From Epiperipatus broadwayi (taxonomy: Eukaryota > Onychophora > Udeonychophora > Euonychophora > Peripatidae): DNA of 64,000 nucleotides. A model generated the notes under the pieces. The model saw nothing but the letters and a program-made list of their open reading frames with translations. It had not been told where the DNA came from and did not search any database. Positions 31,948 to 43,092 of this stretch are shown here, piece after piece. Positions within the stretch are counted from its first letter, which is position 1; every line of letters begins with the position of its first letter. The stretch is from contig JAQFVV010000181.1 in the NCBI GenBank assembly GCA_028023455.1, forward strand, positions 2,382,089 to 2,446,088. The letters run 5' to 3'. A program made the position numbers and the translations under genes.

Positions 31948-34092
31948 CGTTTATAATTTATAAAATGAAAATGCAAAAAATATGCATTCTCATTTAATTT
32001 TACTCACTGTATTAATTAATTATGTTTTAAATTTTGATAATCATTACTATTTTAAAAAAATTATAGGATGTATTTTCTTTTAAAAAATAATAGCAATAAA
32101 TCTTGTTAATTTTTAAAACTTAATGATGTGGTCTAAACTTAATGATGTGGTCTTTATTAATATTTATGGATAAGCTCTAAAATCAAGATGCTAGAATAAA
32201 TTAAGAAGGTGTTGAATAATGTCAAACTACCGCTGCCAAGGATCTAATGCCATTATTTAGTCCGTAGTTAATTCACCCTATCCTCATGCAGAAGTCAGCA
32301 AGTTTAAATATTTATACAATAATGTAAATGTATATTAAGGTTTTTTATTGCAGTTTTAAGTAGTAATATGATAGAAGAAAGTCTGCTAAGGATGTGACAA
32401 GCAAAGAGAATACTGCCATCGACATCAAGGATATATATATTTCTGTGTGTATGTGTGTGCGTGACAAAAACATAATTTGTATTACACATTTATGAAAAGC
32501 ACTAATAGAGTATTTGATAATTTTCAAGCTATTTTGTCAAAAAAATGTTAATCTTTAGTAAAATTGCTTTATAACTGATCATTTAATATACGTGTGTAAC
32601 GACTTACCCTCCACAATGTTAGGTAATTTTAAAGTTTTTTTTATTTCATTTGATAAAGTTCATCGACTCAAAATTTAATTATAAAATTTTATATTTCAAT
32701 CACAACCATATTTGTTTTGAATTTTTTAAATAAGTTCAGCCAACAATATTATCATTATATATTTGATCCAAATTTTTTTAAAAAAATTAGATATAATAAT
32801 ATAAGTAGTAATAAAATTACAGAAATTGTAATATTAAAACTATTGTCAAAAAGTTATTATATTAAGTTATTGTTGTGGCCTTTATTTTTTTATATTTCAT
32901 TTCATTAATTAAATAAAAAATCTATTCTATTTTGAAATTGGCTTTGTAAGCAAAGTAACCTGTTAAAGAGTCTTATAGTTACTGATTTCAAGCATAATTA
33001 AGATAGTATAATACGGCACGCCCGTAACACGATTTGAATGCACGTGATTTATTCCCTAAAAGTGAGTAAGTAATTCATGCACGTAAATTTCAACGTTTCT
33101 CCGAAAAATAAATAAAATTAAAACTTATTAAAAATTATAAATAAATTTTCTGCTATTTAATTGGTATTTTATTTCGATTAAAAATTCTTATCTTGTCGCT
33201 TGCTTAATTAGTAATATGAAATATATTATTACGTATTTATGAGAATATTTTTATTGGATCTAGAGAGAAAAGATTCTTTATTTCTGATTAATAAACGAAA
33301 ACACAATTAAAAACGAGCCTACCCTTCGAAACAATTATATACATATAAGTAGTTATTAGTTATTAAAATAAAGTAAACAACTTAATTTATAATAAAATTA
33401 AACGTAGGTTAATAAAGAAAAAATATTGCCGTTAAAATTGAGCCCGTGGACTATTTATTATCTCTTAAACTACGTTCTAATAAAAATATTAACAAACTTT
33501 CTAAATAATTAAACATCGTCTTTGCCTTAATTAAAATTATTTTGCAATAACAAACAGTAAAAGTTGATTTACAATAAGAAGAGAAGCAAACTCAAATATC
33601 TGTGTAAATAATTAGTTAAATAAAAATTCAAATATCACTTTCCGGAGGGGAGGGGGGCTGCTTGCGGTTTTTATTTTATGTAGTTTTTTTTTAATCTATT
33701 AATGTCAATTACTCTTCGAAAAATTACTAAAAATGATAAATTAAATTATTTTTATAATAACGAATTTATTAAGATTGTATTATATTATGTTTGGATAGCT
33801 CAAATGTTAACTCCATTTTTATATACTCCGACATATATTTGTTTTCTACAATTAGTAACAACTTTATTGTTTAAACTATAATACATCCATCACTTATAGT
33901 AAATTTTAAATTTTAAAAATATAGATCACATAAATAATACAGTCAATTTTAAAGAATTTTTAAAAAGTATATACATATATATAAAGTGAATAAATTTTTT
34001 ATTCATTGTTTCTGATGGTAATCGCTGGAAAATTATTGCGTTAATTTTTTATAGTAATTGAAGAAATAACTAAAGTAGTTTAAAATTGCCAA
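31948..34092. other. AT-rich spacer, nothing recognised
   Basis: Over 2 kb with no supported gene or repeat. A small direct duplication (TAATGATGTGGTCT, twice) is at about 32122-32152. A G-rich run GGAGGGGAGGGGGG is at 33643-33657. Confidence 0.5.
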
Positions 34093-34162
34093 GCATATGG
34101 TGGTCTAGTAGTTAGCGTAGCTGCCCTCCAAGCAGCTGGCCTGGGTCCGCTTCGGTCAACGC
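34093..34162 (+). repeat. tRNA-Gly-derived SINE, truncated
   Basis: GCATATGGTGGTCTAGTAGTTAGCGTAGCTGCCCTCCAAGCAG follows tRNA-Gly(UCC) closely (anticodon loop CCTCCAA). The T-arm has lost about 5 bp (GGGTCCGCTTCGG) and the acceptor end TCAACGC remains. No TGACACATG tail. Confidence 0.75.
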
Positions 34163-35308
34163 ATTTAATATATATAAAAAAAGTATTAAATAAGTAAAAG
34201 ATGAAATGGTATTAAATAGCCCATTGCGACGATTTCTGCAGGTACAATTTACAGTTGAACAATAAGAAAGACGACAATGCTCAATGCGCTAATTACGTGG
34301 CCTAGATGCTAGTTGATTAGGATTTATTATTTTTATTTTACCGTGCATTTAAGAATAACTAAAACATTCATTTATCATCTAAAATTGAATGACAAATTGA
34401 ATCAGATGTCTTACTTAAAAATTCTCTTCTGCCTGAAAAAAAAATTCCAACTTCCATCCTAGGTTATGGGTTTGAAGACAGGATAAGGAGGTAACCATCA
34501 CAGCATGAAGCCCCCCCCCCCCAAATATTTACACATTATAAAAAGCATTGTTAATAAAAAAGGCACTTTAAAAAAATAATAATCATCAATGGATTTTTTT
34601 TCCAATTTTCTACTTAATTTAATAACACACACATACATATATATATAATGAAAAGCAAATGGTATTAAGAAAATAGACAAATAATGGCAAACTATTACAA
34701 ACATATCTGCTGTGAAGAGAAGTCAGAATAAGTAAACAAGAGAACTTGCATTTACTTTCCTGATATATATATATATGCACACACAAACACTTATAGAAAC
34801 AGCTACAGACATGGGAGAGGGGCATACTATTAGCTTTTATGATGCATTTTGACCAATTAGATAACTGAAATATAGTAACTTCTAACTTAATAATTTAAGT
34901 GTTTATCGAAATATGATTATTGGGATTAAATGTTTGCTAACATATATATACTTTTAAGACATATATATAAAAAAGGAAGAGAATATCATTTTATTTAATT
35001 TTAATGAAAAGCCCTAATTTTCTGACGTTTTTTTTCAGATATTTACATGAAACAGTTAAAAAAAAAAAAAACTTTTATTCTATTTAAAAATTAAATAAAT
35101 AACCTCAAGGATAAATACAATATGTACAAAATTGAAACATTCTTTTTGTAAGTTAAATAATTATTTCAAAGGCAAAAAATTAAAATGAAACAATTTACTT
35201 ACAACTAACTTAAAAAATCTTTCAATTGAAAATGTCCTAAATTTTGAATTTAAATACGTTTTCCTAATTAAAAATTTAAAATATATGTATTAAATCAACG
35301 TAAAGACA
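34163..35308. other. AT-rich spacer, nothing recognised
   Basis: No supported feature. A C10 run sits at 34510-34520 and (TA)n tracts occur. Minus-strand open frames at 34498-34825 are low-complexity. Confidence 0.5.
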
Positions 35309-35401
35309 GCGTTGGTGGCCTTGTGGTGAGCATAGCTACTTTCCAAGCAGCTGGACCGGGTTCGCTTCCCTGTCAACGCTTTGACACATGAAAAAAAAAA
35401 A
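35309..35401 (+). repeat. tRNA-Gly-derived SINE
   Basis: Begins GCGTTGGTGGCCTTGTGG and shows GAGCATAGCTACTTTCCAAG, very close to animal tRNA-Gly(UCC). The T-arm GGGTTCGCTTCCC differs from GGTTCGATTCC at one B-box position. Acceptor halves GCGTTGG and TCAACGC pair. Ends TTTGACACATG plus A11. This copy fixes the origin of the SINE family. The minus-strand open frame across it is a by-product. Confidence 0.85.
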
Positions 35402-37131
35402 GACAAAACATATGCATGCAATCCCCAATTCTGTCTGCATCTTTCTGAGAACTTGCGGATCGACAGAGACATTATGCTAATTAATATTTTTCATATATTT
35501 GCTAGTAGTACTTCGAGATTAAATGACTTTTAGAAAAACTACAACCTAAAATGAGCAAAAATATGTACTTGTCCAAAACAAATGAAACTTATCTTCTGGA
35601 TACTTCTTTGCGAAAAAAATACTTATAGTTAAAATTAAACTCAAGTCTAGAGATGAAGTGTTAATAGAAATAATACCTTGAAGGTGGTTGAATAAGATAA
35701 TTTAACCAAAGATTTTGCCACACAAGGACTTTGAAATTGGTATAAAATTTAGGCAATAAAAAATGACATCCAGAGATTTTACTGAAGTTAAGTGATATAT
35801 ATATATATTCTGCTAAAAGAAATAATTAAAACATACTTTACATTTGATTTATATAATAAGGTCTTTAATTTTAAAGTTAAAAACGAATATATGTATTGTA
35901 TATATATGACGAGCAGATGGGTTCTTTTAGCTTTGTAAATTTTTTAATTATATTTTTATATTTGAAAAGATTATAACATATAATTATGAAATTTAGCCTT
36001 GTTACAATTATTGTTAGTATTAAAATTTTTTGTACTTTGATTCAAAAAGAAAGTTATATATATATATGTTTTTACCTTTTTTTATTTCTCGACCTATATT
36101 TCTTTAATTATCTAGCAAAAAAAAAATTCAAGTGCTGTTTTAAATAACTTATAAAGCGACTTTCTTTGTAAAAGCAAAGTCAGCTATTGAATCCTCTGTC
36201 TTTTCTTATTTTTTCTAAAAGCAATAATGTCAAAATTAAATCCCTAACAACCACATTTAACTAATAAAAATCTGCATACTTGTTTGTTACAATTGGCCTT
36301 GTCCACAGTTCTTTTAATTAAAGTTCCAGAAACCAACCATAAAAATTTAATCATCAGTTCTTGAACGTTTTTTTTTCAACTTCTCTAATATTATTTTGAT
36401 TAAATAACATCTTATACCTCGTTTTTTATCTTCAAAATGTGAGAGTTTGTTTGATGCTATGTTTGAGAAAATATTTTCTTTAGAAATTACACATCCAATT
36501 AAAAAAAAAAAAGTTCTATAAAATTTTAAAAATATTATATATGGGGTGAGTTATTTAAATGCTCTACGCAGGAGTCTAGGTATATTTCCGTGATTGTTTT
36601 ATCCTCTAATTAACAATAACTACATATCCATTTATTGTGCAATAATTTTGTAACTAACTGGGCTGACTAAGAGCCAGTTACTTGACAAAAATAGTCAAAG
36701 CCTATTTGGCAGGTATATGTGTCTATTTGTGTGAACCGAACATCGCCGAGGGTGTTACTATCTGTGTATAGGTGTTGTAATAATTATAAATTCTATTTGG
36801 GGCATATAAAACTCAAAACATTTCTATTGCCTTATACTGGTAAGCAAAAATATCTAATAGTAATAAATAAATTTTGTCATTTTATATATTTCCGTCCTAA
36901 ATTAAATGCATTTTTTCCCTAATCAGTCTTTAAAGCTGAATAAGATCTTCAAAGCAAAAATTATAAATATCAGTTATCACCTATTCTCCTTGTCACGATG
37001 TTGATTTCTTTTCTTACAATATTTAAGAGTAAAAAACAATAAATGCCATTTTTAGTGTTTAATAAAACCACACTGTTGCTTATTGAAGTGTTTTGCAGAA
37101 TGATTTATACTTTAAAAACAAAAAAAGTCAA
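35402..37131. other. AT-rich spacer, nothing recognised
   Basis: No supported gene. The stretch 36650-36770 is less AT-rich than its surroundings (AACCGAACATCGCCGAGG) and lies in an open frame (36719-36922), but I recognise nothing in it. Confidence 0.45.
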
Positions 37132-37230
37132 GCGTTGGTAACCGAGTGGTCAGCACCGCCGCCTTACAAACAGTTGTTCCGGGTTCGCGGGTACGCTTCC
37201 CGGCCGACGCTTTGACACATGAAAAAAAAA
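37132..37230 (+). repeat. tRNA-derived SINE, long-variable-arm type
   Basis: GCGTTGGTAACCGAGTGGTCAG, anticodon arm CCTTACAAACAG, variable region CCGGGTTCGCGGG, T-arm GGGTACGCTTCCC, acceptor CCGACGC, TTTGACACATG and A9. The acceptor pairs well (GCGTTGG/CCGACGC), closer to a tRNA than most copies. Confidence 0.85.
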
Positions 37231-37975
37231 TTAAACTCCAGATATTTAGACTAAAAATTAGGTGGTAAGAGACAATTAATAGCAATCCAGTGTTTATTTG
37301 ATTACAAATGCTTTTATAACAATCATTTACGAGGTAATAACTCTAATGTATCTAACCAAAGGAGTAAAATCTTTAAAGCAATTTTTTTTTAAAAAAAAAA
37401 AATGGATGTATAATTATAGGTTTTATAAGATCTCTAAGTGAATTATTTATTTAAATACTGTATTATTATTAGGATTAAATAATTAAAAACGTTCTGCTTT
37501 AGCTAGATAAAAATAACAAGGTGCATTTTTTTTATAATTTCGGATACTTAAAATGTTAAATAATTAAAATGACTCTTAAAAACAACAACAAAAAAAAAAA
37601 ACTTTTATGCTGAACTTGAACGTATTTTGGGGAGAGTTCAGACCAACGCAGTTCCTGCTTATTGATATAGACTATAACAAAATAAAATAAAATGAGATCT
37701 TAACATAATGTTTTATAAAAAATAAAAATAAAAACAATTTGGCTTTGTAAAAATGTTTTACAATTAAGAGTTAAATAAATAGAGTATCAAAACCTGTACT
37801 ATATATATAATAAGTTTAGACTTGTTGACCAGACTTAAGATTCAATTTTCTCCATGAAATGTATAAGTCTTTTAAAAATATATTTTAAAATTTAATTCTA
37901 GTATATTATAATTCTGTTTACTTTTCTTTCAAAAGCCTGTTAAAAAAATAATCTAGTGGTTTCTTTCTCAGAAGT
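37231..37975. other. AT-rich spacer, nothing recognised
   Basis: No supported feature. Confidence 0.5.
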
Positions 37976-37983
37976 TTATAATA

Positions 37984-38075
37984 AGTTCTAGCATTGAAAC
38001 TGAGATGATGGGTTCGAACCATGGATTTTTTGATCTCCAGATTGCACAATTCTACCACTGCATTAAACTGCACAT
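37984..38075 (-). repeat. tRNA-like relic or SINE, minus strand
   Basis: The minus strand reads TTTAATGCAGTGGTAGAATT (A-box-like) and, 36 bp later, ATGGTTCGAACCC, an excellent B box. It is unlike the tRNA-Gly SINEs and has no A-tail that I can see. It may be a tRNA pseudogene or the head of another SINE. Confidence 0.5.
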
Positions 38076-38622
38076 AGCCGAAGTCATGCTGATATCTAAC
38101 CAATAGGATGCTAAGACCAAGTATAACACTTGATTACCGTTTGTGGAAATTGACCATTATTTGCTATCTCATCAGATTTATTCAAGCATCTCACATTAAG
38201 GGCTGTATTATACATTTAAGATCGATATTTATCACAATAATTTTTAAGTCATTTGTTTAAAGTTAAACTTTTGTAAAAAATAGAAAGACATTTGAATAAA
38301 GTCAAGTCTAACCCTATACTTAATAAATTATTGTGTATAGAATTTATTGTGTATAAAATTAGAACAACCACATAAACTAACAATATATAATAAATAAAAT
38401 CATGGTGGTCACTTGTTTCTCAATTGTTACTTGTACACTTCAAACATTGATAAATTATTCATCATAAAAACAAATCGATTTCTCTTACTACTGTTATCAG
38501 TGTGGTAGAGATTTAAAACCTACAAGAATCTGTAATCACACCAATAAATAATTATTTTTAATATAAGAAGTTATGATTGATATTCAAGCATATTTATAAC
38601 CAATCAAACTTTTCATATTTTT
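38076..38622. other. AT-rich spacer, nothing recognised
   Basis: No supported feature. Confidence 0.5.
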
Positions 38623-39025
38623 TTTAAGAAAATTTTTATTCTATAGCTATATTGAATGTTACAAATACAGAAATGATATCAATTACATATCCATTTGCAG
38701 TAAAGTAGATCCAACCTTTTCCCATGTTGCTCTTGTGATATAGCTTGGAGCAATTAGTTGGTCCTTTTTCATGATTTTCTCCATGATATTCTTAAATTTA
38801 GTCCCATGTGGATCTCTCATTCCTTCAATTGTGACTTTACATCTGATACACCACAGGGCATAATTCACGAAAGTTGCCAGTCTTATGTCCTAAATAGACC
38901 CTGACCTATATAATCTTTAATTGATTTGTAGTGTGCACTTGTATTGCTGTACCATTTATGAGATATCGATCTATAATTGGACATAATGGGACATTTAAGA
39001 AAAATATGATCAATTGATATATTTG
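38623..39025 (-). pseudogene. CCHC-LINE 3' fragment, minus strand
   Basis: Minus strand: IDHIFLKCPIMSNYRSISHK, YKSIKDYIGQGLF, then after a frameshift near 38885 FVNYALWCIRCKVTIEGMRD, KNIMEKIMKKDQLIAPSYIT and ATWEKVGSTLLQMDM with a stop at 38683. It is the cleanest C-terminus of this LINE in the window. The 3' end lies near 38625 (A-rich tail as plus-strand T8). The sequence is 5'-truncated just before the zinc-finger cysteines. Confidence 0.85.
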
Positions 39026-39868
39026 TACCACGTTTTTTTAAGATTATTATAAATCTTAAACTATTGAGTAAAAATCTTCTAGACTCATATTTTTCACTAT
39101 ACTTATATTTTACTCCATAAACTGGATCAGATGAATTAGAGAAGTGAAACATCTTAACATTTACAGAAATAATAATCAGACCTTTTTATTTCAGATCTAA
39201 GTATAACCAATTTGATATGTAAGTTAAATGTTTTAAATATTCAATTAGTCAATCCCATATTTAATTCATAAATTCTGTAATATTCATAATTTCTCATAAA
39301 TAGTTGATATCTACATTATTATATTCAATAGAATAAAAATATATTATAAGGAATATCTTTTTATTTTAAAATTTTTGATTCCATTGGGTGTTATAATATA
39401 GATGTTAATTATTTCTGTGTAGTAGAAAATATAAATATTATAGCTTTGATGGATTAAATACTGTATAGCATTACTAAAACATTCAAATTCCAAAATCAAA
39501 TAAGTAATAATTAAGTATGTAAATGACTGTGTTTCTGGGTGATATTCACTTTAGCATTCTTTTGTTCCAATAAGTATTATAATGTGAATGTTGATTATCT
39601 CTATCTATTAGAAAATATAAATTTTGAAGAACTTATAAATTAAATATATCCATTTATGAATAAGCATTCAGTTACATAATCAAAGCGGATGCAATTAGAG
39701 ATTATAAATAGATGTTCCGGTGTTTCAAGTCTCTCTAGCTCACTTGATAAATCAAGATTTTTGATTAAATACATGGTCTTGAAGATTTACCCTGAGTAAT
39801 AAATAATATAAGACGTTGTATCAAGATTAAAGAAGTGCTCCACAAATCTGAAAGGTTTGTTATATATA
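39026..39868. other. AT-rich spacer with diverged direct repeat
   Basis: Two blocks, near 39375-39480 and 39550-39660, share ATTCCA/TTCCAATAAGT, TATTATAATGTGAATGTTGA and AGTAGAAAATATAAAT-like stretches about 190 bp apart, so this may be a decayed tandem repeat. No gene is supported. Confidence 0.35.
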
Positions 39869-40535
39869 TATAACTATAATGACATGTGAAAATTTTACAA
39901 ATCTATTTAAATAATAATTGAACTGCCCTCTAGCTGCCAAGTTCAATAACTTTTTACAATAAGAGAGTGGACCACCTCTTAATGTCTTTTAGATCTTTTT
40001 ATGTACAGCCATCCAGATAGAGGACAGTTCAATTATTATTTAAATACATTTGTAAAATTTTCACATGTCGTTATAGTTATTCATTATTAAAATATTATTT
40101 ATCATTATATATATATAACATATGTTAATTTATTATAAAGTTTTAGACGTGAGTGAAAGATCTCTATTCTATACATTTAATATCAGTTAGTTAAAGATCA
40201 ATTTACATTAAAAGATACAAAGACTGATTTAAATTGGCACTCTAGCTATTATTGTTCTGGATAGCTGTAAATAAAAAGATTTAAAAGACATTATCCACTC
40301 TTTTATTGTAAAAAGTTATCGAACTTGGAAGCTAGAGGGCAGTTCAATTATGAAGACTTAGAGTGGGGAATGGAAAACAAAGTGGCTAACAGGTTTATCT
40401 GGGCATAGTTGCTGAGATATTCTTGACTTCGTTTAAGGAGAAGCCAAATACATCACATCACATCAGATTTGTAAAATTTTCACATGTCGTTATAGTTATT
40501 CATTATTAAAATATTATTTGTCATTACATATATAT
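39869..40535. repeat. Compound foldback interrupted by a LINE end
   Basis: Arms 39869-39941 and 40015-40081 are reverse complements (AATTTTACAAAT, AATAATTGAACTG). A further inverted copy of the centre (AGTGGA...CTTTTTACAATAAGAG) is at 40245-40355. ATTTGTAAAATTTTCACATG then resumes at 40466 after a LINE insertion. The final 60 bp repeat the end of the first foldback (GTTATTCATTATTAAAATATT at 40075 and 40495). Confidence 0.75.
40353..40465 (+). pseudogene. Very short LINE 3' end, (ATCAC)n tail
   Basis: CTTAGAGTGGGGAATGG through GAGAAGCCAAATACATCACATCACATCAG matches, in the opposite orientation, the 3' end of the LINE at 54.9-56.1 kb. Only about 110 bp was copied. It breaks the foldback at 39.87-40.54 kb, so it is younger than that repeat. 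Confidence 0.85.
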
Positions 40536-40766
40536 ATATGTAATGTTTTCACGGTTGTATGATATAGATAAATTATTTTTGGGATAAATCATGTGTTACT
40601 TTCCAGTACATATCGATAGTTCGTCTATGAAATATTCGCGTGTTATTTTCCATTACATACCAATATTTAGACTGACATCGGCAATGGCCGATGCTAGTTC
40701 GTCTAAATATTGCTATGTAATGGAAAATAACACACGGTTTATCCCCAAAAATAATAATTTATATAT
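40536..40766. repeat. Foldback (TTTTCACGGTTGTATGA type)
   Basis: Arms about 40572-40606 and 40721-40759 (GGGATAAATCATGTGTTA against TAACACACGGTTTATCCC). The start TAATGTTTTCACGGTTGTAT is shared with the foldback at 41516 and resembles the PLE palindrome terminus (GTTTTCACGGGTTG). Confidence 0.8.
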
Positions 40767-41515
40767 ATAATTAGAAGATTTTCATAGATTTATACATATA
40801 AATATTGTTGAACGTTTTGATGAGATTATATATATATATATTTCTTTAGATAGGCCTTAATCATGATGTAACCAAGTAAGCAACCAATTAAAAACCACCA
40901 ATACAAAATGAAATCATAATAATTTAGTAATACTATTTACTGACCCTAAACCAACGTGGATCCCATTTTTAGTTTATGCCCTAGTTTTAAATAAGCTAAA
41001 TAGATCAGACATCAATACTATACCTATGTAAAAGCTTGAAAAATCATAATTTTTCAAATATTTTCACAAGTAATCAAATCTCTTCCATTAAAAGCAATAT
41101 ATAATAATTGGCAATGAAACTAAAATCACATCATCTAACAATAGTATTTATTTGTCTTATCCCCTACAATCCAAAAATAGATTCCACTCAAATAAAGGAG
41201 ATAAATCAGATATCAATATTCTATATATGTAAAAGCTTTAAGTATTGCAACTTTTCAATTACTGTCACAAATAAATAAATTTTTTCCATAAAGAATTTAT
41301 ATATATATATATATAATGATTTTTTAATTATTATATATAGTCTTTTATGGGAAAGGTTCTTGAAAGTATCTGAAAGCATAGTGGATTATACAAAGAGTGA
41401 TATAATTTTAGTTTGCATTGCAGTTTTTCACTGTTTGCTTGTTTGGCTACATCGTGACTGAATACTATCTAGAAAAACACATAGAGCATTTCATAATATA
41501 TATATACATATGTAT
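40767..41515. other. AT-rich spacer, nothing recognised
   Basis: No supported feature. (TA)n tracts at about 40827 and 41297. Confidence 0.5.
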
Positions 41516-41755
41516 TATGTTATACTTAATATTTTCACGGTTATATGATGTAGATAAATTATAACTTTTTGGGCTATACCGTGTATTGTTTTCTCATCTC
41601 GCACACAGTCATGTTATTTGTTAAGATCTAACGGTTTTTCTTTCAAAAGTTAACCTTGATAATGGCGGTTGCTATTCCATCGAAATATCGGTGTTTAATG
41701 AAAAACAATACACGGTATAGCCCAAAAAGTTATAATTTATATACATATGTACTAT
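41516..41755. repeat. Foldback with degenerate hammerhead-like core
   Basis: Arms 41555-41600 and 41698-41744 (TTTTTGGGCTATACCGTGTA against its complement). The spacer at 41654-41692 reads CTTGATAATGGCGGTTGC then CCATCGAAATATCGG. It looks like a hammerhead with two core changes (TTGATAA for CTGATGA), an ATGG/CCAT stem II, GAAA and AUC. It is not expected to be active. Confidence 0.65.
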
Positions 41756-41781
41756 TTAAACTTCACATAAATATGTATTAT

Positions 41782-42364
41782 TGTAATATCCACACTTACG
41801 ACTGTGCCAAGGTTATAGCTGCAAGTCATACTGTGCGGTCAGCAAATAACGTTATACAATTCCCACGCTGTTCTTTTCCAAATGAAGCTCTCCAATGAAT
41901 TGGTCTGCCATGAAGCTCTCCAAACGAATTGGTCTGCAACGAAGCTCTCCAACAAATTGGTCTGCAATGAAGCTCAACCATGGATGCTCTCCAACGAATG
42001 TTCTGCACTGACTGCTCTCCAATGAATTGTCTGCAAACAGATGCTCTCCAAACGAATGGTCTGCAACTTACTACTGTGTGACTGCTCTCTACTACTCCTA
42101 TATTACACTGCTCGATGTTCTCCAATCTTCTTATTGCTCTCTGACAACTGCAATGATCAATCAATGCACTGACCAATAAGGTAACATCTCTTATCTAAAA
42201 ACATTTGTAATTAGCAAATATTTCTAGGAATTGTCGATCGCCATTACGTCAATGCACTAATTAAATTCCTCAGCTATCAGAGCGCGATCTAAAAACAGCC
42301 TTACGAATAAATTCTAGTTTTTCTGGAGTGCACAAAAATGTCTGCCATTTTTACAAACACTACA
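41782..42364 (-). repeat. LTR (3' LTR in element orientation)
   Basis: Differs from its partner by scattered substitutions and single-base indels. It contains a minisatellite of about 27-30 bp units (GAATTGGTCTGCAACGAAGC-like, then CTCTCCAA) between about 41880 and 42065. Open frames across it are artefacts of these repeats. Confidence 0.9.
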
Positions 42365-42504
42365 CACTTCCCTCCACTCCAGAAAAACCCTTGTTGCTAA
42401 CGTTACTAATTGGGATTGACATTTTCACCCGGTTTCTCCGTCTACGGCTAAACTTGTAGTTCAACATATTCGCTACTCCCAGGTTCCAAATGCGACTGCG
42501 CCAT
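42365..42504 (-). other. LTR element internal region with PBS and PPT
   Basis: Only 140 bp. It contains the PBS at its right end, the polypurine tract at its left end, and no coding potential. Confidence 0.85.
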
Positions 42505-43087
42505 TGTAATATCCGCACTTATGACTGTGCCAAGGTTATAACTGCAAGTCATACTGTGCGGTCAGCAAATAACGTTATACAATTCCCACGCTGTTCTTTT
42601 TCAAACGAAGCTCTCCAACGAATTGGTCTGCCACGAAGCTCTCCAAATGAATTGGTCTGCAATCAAGCTCTCCAACGAATTGGTCTGCAACGAAGCTCAG
42701 CCATGGATGCTCTCCAATGAATGGTCTGCACCGACTGCTCTCCAATGAATGGTCTGCAAGTGGATGCTCTCCAAACGAATGGTCTGCAACTTGCTACTGC
42801 GTGACTGCTCTCTACTACTCTATATTACACTGCTCGATGTTCTCCCAATCTTCTTATCGCTCTCTGACAACTGCAATAATCAATCAATGCACTGACCAAT
42901 AAGGTAACATCTCTTATCTAGAAACATTTGTAATTAGCAAATATTTCTAGGAATTGTCGATCGCCATTATGTCAATGCACTAATTAAATTCCTCAGCTAT
43001 CAGAGCGTGATCTAAAAACAGCCTTACGAATAAATTCTAGTTTTTCTGGAGTGCACAAAAATGTCTGCCATTTTTACAAACACTACA
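42505..43087 (-). repeat. LTR (5' LTR in element orientation)
   Basis: Same length as the partner LTR (583 bp). Most differences by eye are C/T or G/A changes, several of them at CpG sites. Confidence 0.9.
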
Positions 43088-43092
43088 ATTAT

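Larger units (their letters stand above)
41777..43092 (-). mobile_element. Miniature LTR retrotransposon (TRIM-like)
   Basis: Two 583-bp direct repeats (41782-42364 and 42505-43087) flank only 140 bp. Each repeat starts TGTAATATC and ends AACACTACA. The 5-bp target duplication ATTAT lies on both sides (41777-41781, 43088-43092). On the minus strand a primer-binding site TGGCGCAGTCGCATTTGG starts 1 nt inside the 5' LTR (42503 downward) and a polypurine tract GGAGTGGAGGGAAGTG ends next to the 3' LTR (42380-42365). These fix the orientation as minus. The PBS looks like those that use a serine tRNA in some Gypsy elements (from memory, not checked). There is no gag or pol, so it must be mobilised in trans. 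Confidence 0.9.

Noticed and set aside
35309-35380. Functional tRNA-Gly gene
   Set aside because: Very close to tRNA-Gly(UCC), but mismatches in the anticodon and T stems, the TGACACATG-A(n) end and the sister copies mark it as a SINE.
41656-42902. Open frames of 61-116 codons in and around the LTRs
   Set aside because: They follow the LTR minisatellite and occur in both LTRs; the LTR structure explains the sequence.
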